From positions 620,001-684,000 of the forward strand of contig JAUTDP010000002.1 of assembly GCA_033439795.1 (NCBI GenBank): a stretch of DNA of 64,000 bases. The letters run 5' to 3'. This document shows, in pieces, positions 1 to 11,567 of this stretch (position 1 is its first letter; each line of letters starts with the position of its first letter). Position numbers and translations under genes: made by a program. The stretch is from Sordaria brevicollis. Its lineage: Eukaryota; Ascomycota; Sordariomycetes; Sordariales; Sordariaceae. The notes under the pieces were generated by a model that saw nothing but the letters and a program-made list of their open reading frames with translations, ran no database searches and was not told the DNA's origin.

Positions 1-670
1 GGAGGCGTTAATGCTAGTGTTTAATATATTATTGAGCGCCTTAAGGTCGGCGTCGCTTAGGATACGACCCGTTGGTAACGTTGGCGTTATTGGCTCTTAT
101 GTTGCCGCCCTACTTCCTTTACCTCTACCTCCCTTACCTCTACCGCGACTACGGCCACGAGTCTAGGTAATTAGTGCCTTACCTTGTATATTACGAAGTA
201 TTGCCCGCTGAGGTGCGCCGTCTTTATTATATAAGGGTATACGACGGTTATTATACCGGTCGTGGTCAATAGGGTTGGTGGCTACGGCAATTAGCACATT
301 AGCTCGAGGTTGGGTTGGGGGGGGCGGTAATACGTAGTTACTACCCTTAAACTTACGCGGCTCGTATATTTCCGGGTTTATTAAGTTTTTCCCCGTAGTC
401 CTATGTATATAATTTGTAAGGGATAGGTCGGGGATAGCCGCTTTACGCCGGCGACTAAGTAGGGTAATCGGGTCTCGTATAGTATGGGCGCGCCGTTTAA
501 CCTCGGTTATAGAGCCTAATCCGCTATCCAAACTTAGCCACCAGTATGTATCTAAGTCTTTTAGGAATATTGCCCGTAGAGGATTTAATTGTAGAAATTT
601 TAGTATAAAATATTTATATAGTAAATTATATTGGGTAGTAAATTCCCCCTTGCAATTGACGTTTAGGTTT
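1..670 (-). pseudogene. Eroded protein frame with RIP-type stop codons
   Basis: On the minus strand one reading frame stays protein-like from about 670 to the window edge, interrupted by a TAG at 163-165 and a TAA at 97-99. Both stops are what RIP makes from glutamine codons (CAG, CAA). The downstream part includes a basic Arg/Gly/Lys-rich stretch (about 103-162) and continues off the edge. The upstream part has no clear ATG start in the readable portion, and another stop bounds it near 672. I do not recognise the family. A basic Gly/Arg tract would suit a nucleic-acid-binding gag-like protein or a cargo gene of a repeat, but that is inference. Confidence 0.45.
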
Positions 671-3540
671 TAAACCGGGTTTTTAAGCTAATTGTTATAG
701 GCGTAGCGGTATTAGTACTATAGTAATTTAAAGGTATATAGCGCAACCTATATAAAAAAAAAAAGGAGGTTAATTATAGACCTTTAATAAGGGGAAAGGA
801 TATATTTATATAATAATAGATAATTACGTTTTTATTACTTTTAATACGGTAAAGTAGGGCAAACGTACCTTTAATATTAAATTATCGAATATTCTTACTT
901 TTTTATACTTTAGTAGGAGTTTTTGCCTTACTTTAGTATATCTAGTCTTATATTCTTATCTTTGGTTACGGCAGGTAAATTATATATGCGTGTAAAGTTG
1001 GTCTAGTGAAGAGAGCTTGTTCTTAAACAGCCGTTTAATAGCTTTGTGTGCAGATTTAACGCGGTTAGTCGCCTTAATATTATAGTTCCTATACTTTAAA
1101 ATAATGTGGTTACTAAATTCGTTAATTTATAGAAGGTAGTATTTGTATAGATATTCGAGGAGGGTTGGAAAAAAAACGTTAGCGAAAAAGATATATTATT
1201 TATTATAGGAGAAGGGAGGGGGGGGGGGGGGGAGTACGTACGTATTTGTCTTCGAAATTCGTTGATTATTAATTACTATGCCCGTTTAAAATAACCTTCG
1301 TTATTTGTATACATTATTTGCTTCCAAGCTTTTTGAAACCCTTTATAAGTATTTGGATAAAAACGGCGGGTTAGGTTATATACTGGGATATTACGGTTAG
1401 GCGGAGTAATAGCTTTTGGTGGCGGTTCGTTAACCGCTTCTCGAACTCCTTACTTATTATTAAATTAACGGGTAAAATCGTTAACGGCGGTAGCGTCATT
1501 AACTTTATTAGGATCCTCTTCGTTAGGGTCGTCGTTAATGTATTTATCCGCGTTTACTTTATCTTTTAGTGCGGTTGCAGGGCTTTAGTATAAGGGAGGG
1601 TTAGGGCTATTACTATTTAAATCCCGAATAATTAGCGGGGGGGTTAGTAGACGAGGGTCGGGGATTAGCTTAGTATTATTTGGTTGAATCTATTTCTTTT
1701 TAATATAATAGTTTACGTTTTTTATAATATACTATACGTAAAGTTGGTGTAATATAATTAGGTAGGTAGTAATAGCGGCCTTTTTAAATCCTTTATTGAA
1801 ATTATTAATAATAATATTTGGCTTTGGGATTTAATAATCCTTTTGGAGCTTTTTTAAGTAATTGAATTACTATTAGAAGTTTTCTTAGTTCTTTCTATTG
1901 GAGAGATTAAAGTTAACATTAAAATTATAACTAAGTGTATCGACGCTAGTAATATTAAGGAGGGGGAGATTAAAGCGGTTAACTTATTTAGGTAGAAGGT
2001 TAGTATTAATTAAGATAAGAGAATAAAAAAAAGAAGAAAAAAAAAAAGAAGAAAAAAAAAGGGGGAGTTAGAAACGACCTCCCTAATATGTAAATGGATT
2101 TATTTATATAATAATAAGAGAGTGTAAAAACGTGTTTGTTGTGTTTGGTTTAGTTTGGTTAGATTTACTTATTTTATACGTGTTATCGACTAGTAGTATA
2201 TAGGGATTTTTCTTCTATATATTAAAGTACTATTTAAAGGTTTAGAATATTCGAGTAACCTTCCCGCTTTTATTATATTCGATAAAGTACTCGATATTAT
2301 AGGTATTTTTATTCTTTTCTAATAAGTTAACGAGTATTTTAATCGAGTTATAAGGATTATACTTTATACGGCGAATACGGTATTAGATGTTCCAAACCTC
2401 TAATAACGTAATAGGGATTCGAAGACTACGAAATTTAATAATTATTTCGTTATTAGCGATTTCAATTAGTATAAAGGGCGCGAATACTTACTCTTTATTA
2501 TTTTTAAGAGTGCTATTCAAATAGTTGGCAATTTATTATACGCTTATCCTCGCTATATTAAATAACCTCTCGATAATAAAGTTAATAGCTTCTTTATAAT
2601 TGCGGCATACCTATTATCGATAAATAATATTACTATAGAGATTAGTACGGTTGAACTTATAATTATAGGTATTAAAATTACTAGGGCGCTCTTTAATAAC
2701 TTAAATATAACCTTACCGCTTTTATAATATTACCTTCGCCTTATACGGGTAATTAAACTACCGTAAGTTGGTATTCCGTATACTTTAACCGTTAGGAGTA
2801 TAAGTGCTATAGTGTATATAGTTATAATTAATTCGAATAACCAACGGTTCGCCTTATATAATCGTTTTCGTAATACTTATTTAGACGACCGCGAACCCTT
2901 TGCTAATAGCGTATACTTATAGGGCATCGAAGGCCTCTTCTCTAATCGTATAAGGAATCGAGATAAATAACGGTGGGGGAAGGGACCTTCGTTAGGGGGG
3001 CGGGGACCGTTGCCTAATAGTTCGCTCGCTAGGGGATTGTAGTAACCGCGTTCTTGAACGTTCTTGTTTTTATTTGCGGCGGCTGCGGTGGATCGAGAGG
3101 GATTGTAGCTCCTCGAGTGCGACCGTGGCCCGGTCTGGGGTAATTGCTCGAGCCGGAGTAGAGGCTATTTTTGCTAGGGATTCTAATAAAGTGCCGTTAG
3201 TATACGAAGTTATGGTCGGATTGATTGGGGACCCGAGGTTTGTTTATTTGGATTGGCTGGGCGTGTACGCGCGATTTGGGATGGGAACGCAAAAAAATCG
3301 AGGATATATTAGACTTGAAGATACTCGATAAAATAATAATAAAGATAACGATAAATTGCTGTAAAAAGGTTGCGCAACGGTAGGTAAGATTTCGCGATAG
3401 CTTTATTCAATTGTGTAGTAATGCTAATAGTCGCTAATAGAGTGTGCGACGGCGACGAGGTTGGGCAGCGATGTGTATACGGTGTTCGTGCCTTGCGTAG
3501 CGCGCTGGTTTGGGCGGCTGGCGCAGTTTATTTAGCGTAA
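1..3540. mobile_element. RIP-degraded repeat relic, left part cut by the window edge
   Basis: This block is AT-rich and low in CpA/TpG, while CpG-containing words such as TCG and CGA remain common. That is the signature of repeat-induced point mutation, which acts on duplicated DNA in ascomycetes. No intact gene is present; the 85-codon open frame at 3074-3331 is not recognisable. Base composition returns to normal between about 3050 and 3540. A long G run (about 1217-1231) and an A/G-rich stretch (about 2024-2062) lie inside. The minus strand carries an eroded protein frame at 1-670 (separate entry). No terminal repeats were found, so the class of element is not known. The call rests on base composition and the broken frame. 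Confidence 0.6.
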
Positions 3541-5831
3541 AAGTGGGGAATGTCTCTGTGCGTAAGGTTTTTTATCTCTGTGTGTAAGGATTCCGTTTTT
3601 TGAAGGCTCCTCAAAGGGGATCCAAAGTCCAAACAGGATCCAACTGATTAAAAGAGGAATCCGAAAAGGGGATGCGAAAAAGCTTCACTTTCTCATCCTT
3701 CAAATATATAGGAGCGGAAAGGAGCGCAATCCACAATCACACTAAAGGGGAGGTTAAAGAACAAGGGCAATCGCTGTTGCGAATCCCCAGTTTGTGTGGA
3801 TGGCCTCAAATACCAAATACCAAAGTGCCCCCCCATCTCAACCCCCCTCCTCCCAATGGACTTGAATTGGATTCCGTCTGTAGAGGTATTTCGGGATCTT
3901 GTACTCCGCACTTCTTGTGCAAAAACAAAAGTCCCAAAGTTTACCAAAAAAAAAGACACCAAGAACCATTTGACATGGACAAGGCTGGTATAATCCACTA
4001 GCCTCAGGAACCAAACGGGGACGAAGGGGAGGAAAGGGAGGAGCTAACAGGCGAAGCGAAATAGGCCCATTCTTGGAGCTTCACGCGAATTTGCGGTCAT
4101 GCCCACCAGCAGCGACGAGTCATGTCGCTGCGTTTGTTGTCAATCCTTAAGGAAATGGCAAATTCTCCGGACTCCGGGCAAGCGAACTGCATCGGTTGGG
4201 AACTACGGTGCTGCCGACACGAATTCACGATCTGTGGTATAGAATTCGATGGCGCTGACATCGTGGGCTGTCGGTGATGCTGGATGCGTAAAATGACTAT
4301 TTCGACCCGTGAATCCGAATTCGAATTCGAGTTCGAGGATTGCACTATTGCGGTGATGCTGTGGTGCGGTGGTGCGGTAATTCGGTGAGCGCGGTGGCCT
4401 GTGGCCACGGTGAGTCGGTGACGACATAGGTATGTATGAGCCTGTGAAAGGCGCTGTCGCAGCTCCGAGAAAACTCGGTGGCAAACTGTGAATGCGATGC
4501 GCTAGTCGACGAAGCGGTAATGCGATCAAGGTCGGTAATGGCAATCGGGTTGGTGACACCGGCGGTCATGTCAACCACCCATTTCGGCGCAAAAGGGGGG
4601 GCGCCCGTCGCTCAGAATAGCTTCAAAGCAAAAGGAGAGAGCTGAACCTGTCAAAGAGAAAAAAAAATCGAGATCGGCGGTCCGTACCGCACCATATTTC
4701 GGCATTTGCAGCTCGGCGGCTTTCTTAGTGAGGCGGGAAATGCCTGGTGAGCTGAAAAAACAAGCGAGGCCCCGGACTCCGTGCCAAGACGGGTCCGGTG
4801 GTCTTGGGACAAAGCGGGCCGGCAGGCAGGGACGGGGTTACGGGAAAGATGGGAAGGGGCCCGAGCTCCGGAAGTGGATCTGGCGGGTGTGGGGACCGGG
4901 AATGGATCTCAGGGCCGGAGATGGTACGTATTGGTGTCGGACATCTCTTATACCCTCTCAGTCAGTCAGTTCTAAGTGCGTTTCTCGGAGCCCCATCAGA
5001 AGACTTCTTGATAACAAAAGGAAATGGGTAGAGGATTATCGATCGAGGTGAACCGTACTGGCGTGGTAAGCAACTTTGTGTGGAATACCATGGCTACGAA
5101 GTAAACAGAGAACTTTTGGTGATATAACGGGACAGTAGGTGAGGGGGTAAACGACTTTTGCAAAAACAAATCATGCGAAGCTTTAACGGCTCTGTGTTGC
5201 CATGGGAGGACAGAATGGCCTGAGTAGCAGCATCAAACTGAAGGAGTGGTCTGAGTGAACAAAAGCAACTGCATAACTGCACTAAAACTTTGGAATGAAG
5301 GAAACATTCGTAAATCGCAATCCAGCATGCAACAACCCGTCCACCGCACGATAGTATAGACGCTGAAAGCCATTCATGAAAGCGGGACCAAGCCCACTTT
5401 AGCTTCCTCCCACTCTCCCGTTTGGATCTCAGCGTCTATACTATCGTGCGGTGAAAAGCTCGTTGCCTTGTTGAACTTGGAGTATCGATACCTAGAAACA
5501 TGATAAGAGCAAAAGACGCGGCGAAAAAGCACGAAAAGAGCCAATGACAACAAACCGGCACAAGACATAGATCAAAAACAGAGTCCGACCAAAGAAACTC
5601 AAACCCATAGACCAGGACAGAAGAAGCGTCGCCGAACTTTGACCCAGAAGCTCCCAAACCCAATAAGCCACTCGAGAAACTCGTTTTGAAGGCCGATAAA
5701 CTGCATATTCCAGCGAGAGTTCACCGGCCTCCTTTACCTCCCTCTTCCTTTCTCTTCCCGTATGTCGATCCTTTGCATTCCTCTTCTTTCCCATTCCTCA
5801 AGTATTGATCTCACACCTCCTGACTTGTCCC
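3541..5831. other. Gene-free interval after the RIP block
   Basis: Normal-composition DNA with several short open frames on both strands that overlap one another and lack recognisable domains or splice structure. I see no supportable gene. The notable structure is the 25 bp perfect inverted repeat at 5342-5453. A short EcoRI-like GAATTC/TTCGA microrepeat sits near 4313-4336. The last few hundred bases are probably the 3' flank of the minus-strand zinc-finger gene that ends at 5832. Confidence 0.5.
5342..5453. repeat. Perfect 25 bp inverted repeat with 62 bp loop
   Basis: The arm at 5342-5366 is the exact reverse complement of 5429-5453; the arms include the word GATAGTATAGACGC. The loop of 62 bases (5367-5428) has no further pairing that I can see. 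It lies 379 bp beyond the stop codon of the minus-strand gene at 5832. It could form a hairpin in DNA or in a long 3' UTR, or be a remnant of a small inverted-repeat element. No target duplication was recognised around the arms. Confidence 0.85.
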
Positions 5832-7349
5832 TCACATCTTTCCCTTCTTCTTTCCCTTCCCCAAGAGAGCAAGCTTATTCTCACAAGCCGACGGTCTCTC
5901 CTCCCCGGTAGCCTCGTCGAACTTGCGCTTCTGATGTCTACCCAAATAGTCGGACCTCCCCGCTGCGAACTCTGACCCGCACGCCGGGCAAACGACGGGA
6001 TCCAGGGTCAGCCCATTATCCTTGGCGTACTTCTTGTGGGTAGTACGGTAGTGCTTTTTGAGCTCCTTGGACTCACCCATGTAGGTACATTCGGGACTGG
6101 CTTTGCAAGGCTTTAATTTGGAGTTCTTTCTTCCGGAAGACGAGGACGTGGAGGTGGAAGGCGAAGGGGAGGGGGCAGATGAAGATGATCGAGTCGGAGA
6201 GGAAGGGAATGGTGAGGGTGTGAAGGCGACGTGTGACGCCGGAGATGGAATCTGTGCCCCCGGCCTACTGGTAGGAGAGGATTGTGATGGGGTCGAGCGG
6301 ATGGAAAGAGAGTTGTGAGAGTGCGAGTGTGCTGGGATGAGACTAGCGATGGGCGAATGTTGTGATGGTGATGGCCAAGCACCGTTCATAGGTCCGATGG
6401 GAACCATCACGGTCTCTGACGTATTGGCTGTGTTCAGTGTAGCAGTGGTAGGTTGCTGGTTGTATGGAGCTTCCATGAGCGGGTCTTGGTGGATGAACAG
6501 CGGATGTTGAACGAATGACTGCTGCTCAATGAGTGACTGTTGAGCGAATGTGAAGTTTGACGCGCTCTCTTGATCAAGTCCTACTTCCCCGTACATATAT
6601 CCCTCCCCCTCCAACTGATCATGATGCGATTGCAATGAAACTCCCTCAATGTGAGAGACAGCAAACCCATGGGCATGGGGATAGATGCCGTCTCCCACCT
6701 GGTATGAGTTCCTAAATGGAAAGCCCGTCCTCTATGTATCGGGGCTCGGATTTTCATCGCGGGGCATCATGATGGCCGAAGGGTTTGGAATGGGGCATGT
6801 GGTGATGAGGTTGAAGTCTTGGACCTGGGTCACATCGAAGTGCATTTCGTCGAGTGTCTCGCAGTAGGCGGACTGGAGAGCAGCCATTTCATTGGCCATC
6901 ATGGGAATGGGAACAAGCGGCACTTCGGCAGCCCCATGATGTCCGGTGGCTGCCATGGCTGCCATGTCGTGCATGGTGTCACCAGGTGCATCGACCGGGC
7001 CGGTGGGGCTCTGTGACGCAGTCATCGAGTACTGGTCCATTCCTGGATGGGCAAAGTCGACGTCACTCGGGCCTCCGGCAGGACTTCCGGGGTACGGCGA
7101 GAAGCCCGACAAAGTGGACGGTGAGTTGACGATGGATGGAGAACGGGCCGAGCCGCTGTCCTCGATGAGGCTCCATTCATTGCTGTCCATGGATTTTGGC
7201 GTGGATACCGCTGCAAATCGTGTTAGATCTTGCATGACACCGTCGTGGATAGGGTGAGGGGGACAAGTACCTCCATCCAAGGTCAACAACGCGGGGTCGA
7301 CATATCCATGGATATCGTCCTCAGTTCCAAGTGGAACGTTGGCGGTCAT
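5832..7349 (-). CDS. Divergent C2H2-like zinc-finger protein, in-frame stop in the middle
   Basis: The start chosen is the ATG at 7349 (MTANVPLG). A clear 60 nt intron at 7211-7270 (GTACTT...CTAAC...TTTGCAG) keeps the frame. The C-terminal third carries two irregular zinc-finger modules. The first is C-X5-C-X11-H-X4-H. The second starts CPAC, has one clear histidine about 14 residues later, and is followed by a basic stretch. The middle is Ser/Pro/Gln-rich and disordered-looking, and the end is lysine-rich (GKGKKKGKM). This composition suits a nuclear DNA-binding protein; target unknown. A single TAG at 6732-6734 splits two frames that are otherwise in the same register. Either a non-consensus intron (for example 6699-6824, GTCCAA...ACCAG, 126 nt and in phase) removes it, or the gene is interrupted. 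Without that intron the halves are 185 and 299 residues. The upstream gene runs divergently. Confidence 0.55.
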
Positions 7350-8710
7350 TTTGTCAGACCGAGTCCGCGATGAGCGAACTGACACTGCGGTGTGAGAATT
7401 GTAATGGTCAAGTTGGGTGTGGTGTGTGTGTTGTGTGATGATGTGTGATGGCGGTTATGGTACAACGGTGCTGCCCAGCACAAAGATGGTGGTCGTGGAC
7501 ATGGGTCAGGAAAGAGGAGAGGGGAACGAGGAGATCCAAAGCGAGGCCTACTGCCTCTTAAGAGGAAGCTAGTGTTCCACTCTGACGAGGATAGACCAGG
7601 AAGGCGCCCTGGGCAAGGGAAGTGACGGAAACTGAAAGACGTCAACAGAGAGAGAAGGAGCTGCTGAGCTGCTGAGCTGCTGCGCTGGTGAGGTGGCTGG
7701 CTCTTGCTGTTTGAGGCTGTAGGCCTCTCCCGTATTTATGGCTCCTTCCCCCCTCTTTCTGTCTTGCTGCTTCGTCACTCAATCGGCAATCGCAATGATG
7801 CGTCCAATTTGACCACTTGGAGGCAGACAAGACGTCTCGAATTTCCAAAAGACAAACGGACGATATTTCCTCGACGATCAGAGAAAGAAACATTCCCAAA
7901 AAGCCTTGTCCAAAGAGTGGACAACACGCCATCCTTATTCGGTAACCGGCCTGGTCGTGATTCGCTCGACACGCCTCGACCTCTGAGCCTGCATATGCAC
8001 CTGCAAGAGGCCCGATGTCGGTTATGTCAGTAGCAGAATTCCAGCTTACACTCCTATGTACCTGTTAGTCTGCTAGTAATTCTGTAGAGGGCTTAACCGA
8101 CCCCAAGCGGGCCTGGTTCTGCATTACCCGCATCTGCGCGGCTTTGTGTCGTGCCTGGTGTGGATACCCCTGTCTTGTTAGGGTTTGGCTGGTTTCTGTC
8201 TGCCTCCGTTTTAACACTCCTTATTGGCTCATTGACTGACAAAACTGGATAGCGGGGGCTGGTGGTGGGAAGCCGTTGGTGGGGACAAGCGGACGGGAAG
8301 CCGGGAGAAGTGAGAACCTCAATGTCATATCATCCAATCTTCAACCGTTTGATCTCAACCACCATTCTGGACGCCTCTTCGATGCCTTATTTCGACGACG
8401 ACATGTGTTGATGTCCAACACCTCCAAACACCATCACACGGCAAAAGGAAGGTCGGGAAGAGCAAAAAAAAGAAAATGCATCAAACGATCGCCGTCCCTC
8501 ATCGCGCTGACTCTGCACAAGATCACCCGCCAACCACGCCGGCCACGCCGGCCACCAGTCGACTTTTTCACCACAGCAAACGAGAGCCGTGACATCACTC
8601 AGTCCAAGAGACAGCCAGACGGTCTTCTCAGTCAACATCGAGACCGCTTACTCTCCGGTCAGACGGACTCACCAAAGGACCTCGGACCAAGCCATCAGAT
8701 ACTATCCAAC
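7350..8710. promoter_or_regulatory. Divergent intergenic region between zinc-finger gene and deaminase gene
   Basis: These 1.36 kb separate two genes transcribed away from each other, so they must contain both promoters. Open frames here overlap and show no domain content. The stretch 7660-7700 carries a short CTGCTGAGCTGCTGAG tandem. An open frame runs from 8276 in the same phase as the downstream gene, but the ATG at 8711 gives a more protein-like start (MDDLEDVMPR), so I treat 8276-8710 as leader. No TATA box was recognised with confidence. Confidence 0.5.
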
Positions 8711-10541
8711 ATGGACGACCTAGAAGATGTCATGCCTCGAAATGGCACCCGGATTCCCCTGGCGCCAAAAATCCTCCATCGCTTCTACGAGCCTATCATG
8801 CTTCTCGAAGCTCTTCGTGAATGCGTCCGCGAGCATCTGTCCGTTCCCTCTCAGTCTGTTCACGTCAACGTGGAGGATCCCAAGCAGCTGTATCAAGCCT
8901 TTGTCTACAAGCTCGCCCACATCTGCGATAGGGAAAAAGGGGGCAAGACGGTCACAGCCCTCATGATCCTCAACATGAACAGCTTGCCCGCATTTGCCCC
9001 CGAGTACACCTATGTGTTTGCCGTCAACCAAGCCACGCCCGAGCATTTATCACACACGGCTTCCTTTCTGCATACCGTCCTGCAAAAGGTTGCCCTTGCT
9101 CCGCCGGCTACCGACACCGAGGGAAGAACAGCGGCCGAGAGAGAGTTGAGGCAGATTGTATTGAGGTTCAACAGGCCGAGGATGAAATTCTATCTCAACT
9201 CGTTGCGTGAGAGAGCCGGGGTGTGTTATCGCCATTGTGAAATGTCAGAAGATGACGAATCCGCAATGGTTATAGGGGTCCTGACCGACCTGAGGTCCTC
9301 AGAGGAGTTTATAATCAACGATATGACGCCAGAAGCAGAGTGTAAGCCACTCGACATTTCCCACATGGCCCATGGTTCATCACGGCTGACTAACCATCGC
9401 AGACGACCAAAAGTGCAAACTCGTCTTTCGCAAGCTCGCCAGCATATTTTCTGACAAACACCTGAACGACATCTTCCTCGCCCGCGCCGCCGCCGGCCGC
9501 AGCGCCATCGAGGGCTACACCACCATGTCCTGCTGGTCCGACCTGGTCCACACGGCCCTGCGCATTCTCGCCTACCGCGCCTCAGTGCACTACTGCTTCC
9601 TCGCCCGAGACAGATGGCCGGCGCTGTTCCGGAAGAACCCCCGCATCGTGGCCGTTCCGTCGGCCGACCCCCAACCTACGCCCCGACGAAACAAATCTCT
9701 CAAAGCCGAAGCAATCGTGGGAAGGATGACGTCCAACGACAAGCTCATGAACATCTTCAAGCGCTTCGTCCAGGACCTGCAAATGATCCACCTCGACTTT
9801 CGGCTCAGCCTAGCCTACCAGAAATCGCCCCTGATCGTGCACTCCGAGGTGCTGCTGCATGATTGGCTGCTCACCGACCACGGCAAGGGGGAAATCGTTC
9901 CGACCATGTTCTTCAACAAGTGGCCCTACATCGGCTCGAGCAAGCCGACGTGCAAGCTGTGCAAGTACTACTTTGAAGAGTCCCGGTCGGGGGTGGAGCA
10001 CAGGGCCAGCCACGGGAACTTGTACGTCAAGTGGCGGTTGCCGGACGTGTACGATTTCCACGGCCCGGAAGCGGTCAAGAGGCGACAGATCATGCTGGAC
10101 AGGATCCTGGAGAGGGTGAGGAAGGAGGTGTTCAACACGATCAAGAAGAAGAGTCCGCAGAGCTACAAGCATGAGGATTCCAACACGCTGTCGGCGACCA
10201 TGCTTCTGGACGATCGGTGGACGCAGACACAGACGGATCCAGAGACAGACTCTGGGACGAGGGTCGGCTCGGTCAGGGATTGGGCCGAGGATGGGTCTGT
10301 GATTGCCCATCGAGCGGATGCGGAGCCGGCGCCGGGGATTATCAATGATGTGGATAGTGTCAAATCTGAGGCTGATCCGACGGATATCGGGGAGCTTCGT
10401 GGCTGGGGCCGGGGTGACGGGATTGATGATACCGATATGCGGACTCATACCGGTTTGGAGGGGAGTGACTATGATGACGAGGAGGAGGACGAGGAGGATT
10501 ATGACGATGATGATGACGACGTTGGAGGGGCGGTACTCTAA
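8711..10541 (+). CDS. OTT_1508-like deaminase-fold protein
   Basis: Two exons, 8711-9341 and 9403-10541, joined across a 61 nt intron (GTAAGC...GACTAAC...CGCAG), give 589 residues. The C-terminal half has the cytidine-deaminase-like zinc motifs: H357-S-E359 (HSEVLLHDWLL) followed by SSKPTC394KLC397, then a downstream HGNLYVKWRLPD block. This order (HxE, SK..C..C, H..LY..W.LPD) matches the fungal OTT_1508-like deaminase family, whose biological substrate is not established. Zinc-ligand and catalytic positions are all present, so it may be active. Residues 1-350 are helical-looking and lack a signal peptide or membrane segment. The tail (last about 110 residues) is acidic and ends in an Asp/Glu run. 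Alternatives such as a generic uncharacterised fungal protein remain possible, but the motif spacing is persuasive. Confidence 0.75.
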
Positions 10542-10730
10542 AAGTCAGTCTGTTGTCGACGCAACTAAAATTGGAATATATATATTCCTTCGTCAAATCT
10601 TGACGATGGCCATACCCCATAGCCTAGAACCTGCGTGCGTAGCACTGTCTTTTGCCTCGCCGCGCCGGCCATCATCAGCAATCTCGTAGTCACTGTTAAC
10701 CTTAACTATATATAACGAACGGGCTCTCGA

Positions 10731-10754
10731 CCCCCCCCCCCCCCCTCCCCCCCC
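10731..10754. repeat. Poly-C tract
   Basis: Twenty-three of 24 bases are C, with a single T at 10746. It is about 190 bp past the stop codon of the deaminase gene and is followed by AACC repeats. Such tracts are prone to length error in assembly. Confidence 0.9.
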
Positions 10755-11307
10755 AACCAACCAACCAAGCTCTCAACCCCTGTTTAATTCCATTCCCGTG
10801 AAACCCCTAGCCATCCATTAGGCACCTTACTATTCAAACTGGTCTCATCAGGAACCAGCTTTCGAGTCTCGACACAAAAGTGTTCCCCGCACTCATTTAC
10901 TCTTCTTCTTCTTCTACGAACCAATATTATCATCAGTCTTCCTACCCCCAGGTTTCCATTCCCTCCTTGCGTGCGAGTCTTGGGAATCAAAAATATCCGC
11001 TAAATTACGTCTTGTCTTATCTTGTCTTAACCGAGCCTTTTTTTTTGGACGGAAAGTGTCCACTCAAACTAGAAAAAAAAAAAAAAGTTATATGTTGGCA
11101 GGTACCTAGTGTAAGTGTAGTGTGGTGTATGTAGTGTAGGTATGGCCCTCTCGGTATTGATACTGTTATTATTATCATCGATTTCTTGGGTTTGGGTTTA
11201 GGTTCGGCTTCATGCTCCCTAAAACTGAGTAAGTTATCTATTTTTTTTTTCTTTCTTTCTCTTTGTTTTTTTACCCCTCCATTCATTGTCGACGGACAAC
11301 CTTGAAT

Positions 11308-11567
11308 TCTCCTCTGTCCTTTTTGCTTTCTTTCCTGTCCTTCTTTCTTTTCTGTCCTTCTTTCTTTCCTGTCCTTCTTTTTTTCCTGTCCTTCTTTTTT
11401 TCCTGCCCTTCTTTTTTTCCTGTCCTTCTTTTTTTCCTGTCCTTCTTTTTTTCCTGTCCTCCTTTCTTTCCTATCCTTCTTCTTTCTTCCTTCTTTCTTT
11501 TTCCTTCTTTCTTTTTTCCTTTTCCTTCTCTTTTTTTTTCTGTGTGTGCGCGTGTGTGCGCGTGTGT
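11308..11567. repeat. Pyrimidine tandem repeat joined to alternating GT/CG tract
   Basis: From about 11330 to 11475 a 16-17 base unit of the form TTCCTGTCCTTCTTTTT repeats roughly eight times. It is followed by looser CTT-rich sequence to 11540. Immediately after, 11541-11567 is a strictly alternating T/C-G tract (TGTGTGTGCGCGTGTGTGCG and onward). The first part is almost pure pyrimidine on the plus strand and could form triplex DNA; the second could form Z-DNA. Open frames through it are repeat artefacts. Confidence 0.9.

Noticed and set aside
2200..2900. Possible pogo/Fot1-like transposase helix-turn-helix (minus strand, KVYGIPTYGSLITRIRRR)
   Set aside because: The resemblance is short, the surroundings are full of stops, and no terminal repeats were found.
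3693..3998. Minus frame with a hydrophobic signal-like N-terminus
   Set aside because: It starts at GTG, not ATG, its mirror frame on the plus strand is equally open, and no splice or domain evidence supports it.
4097..4578. Three overlapping minus frames of 77-118 codons
   Set aside because: They overlap in different phases, are His/Pro/Ser-rich without domains, and arise in microrepeat DNA.
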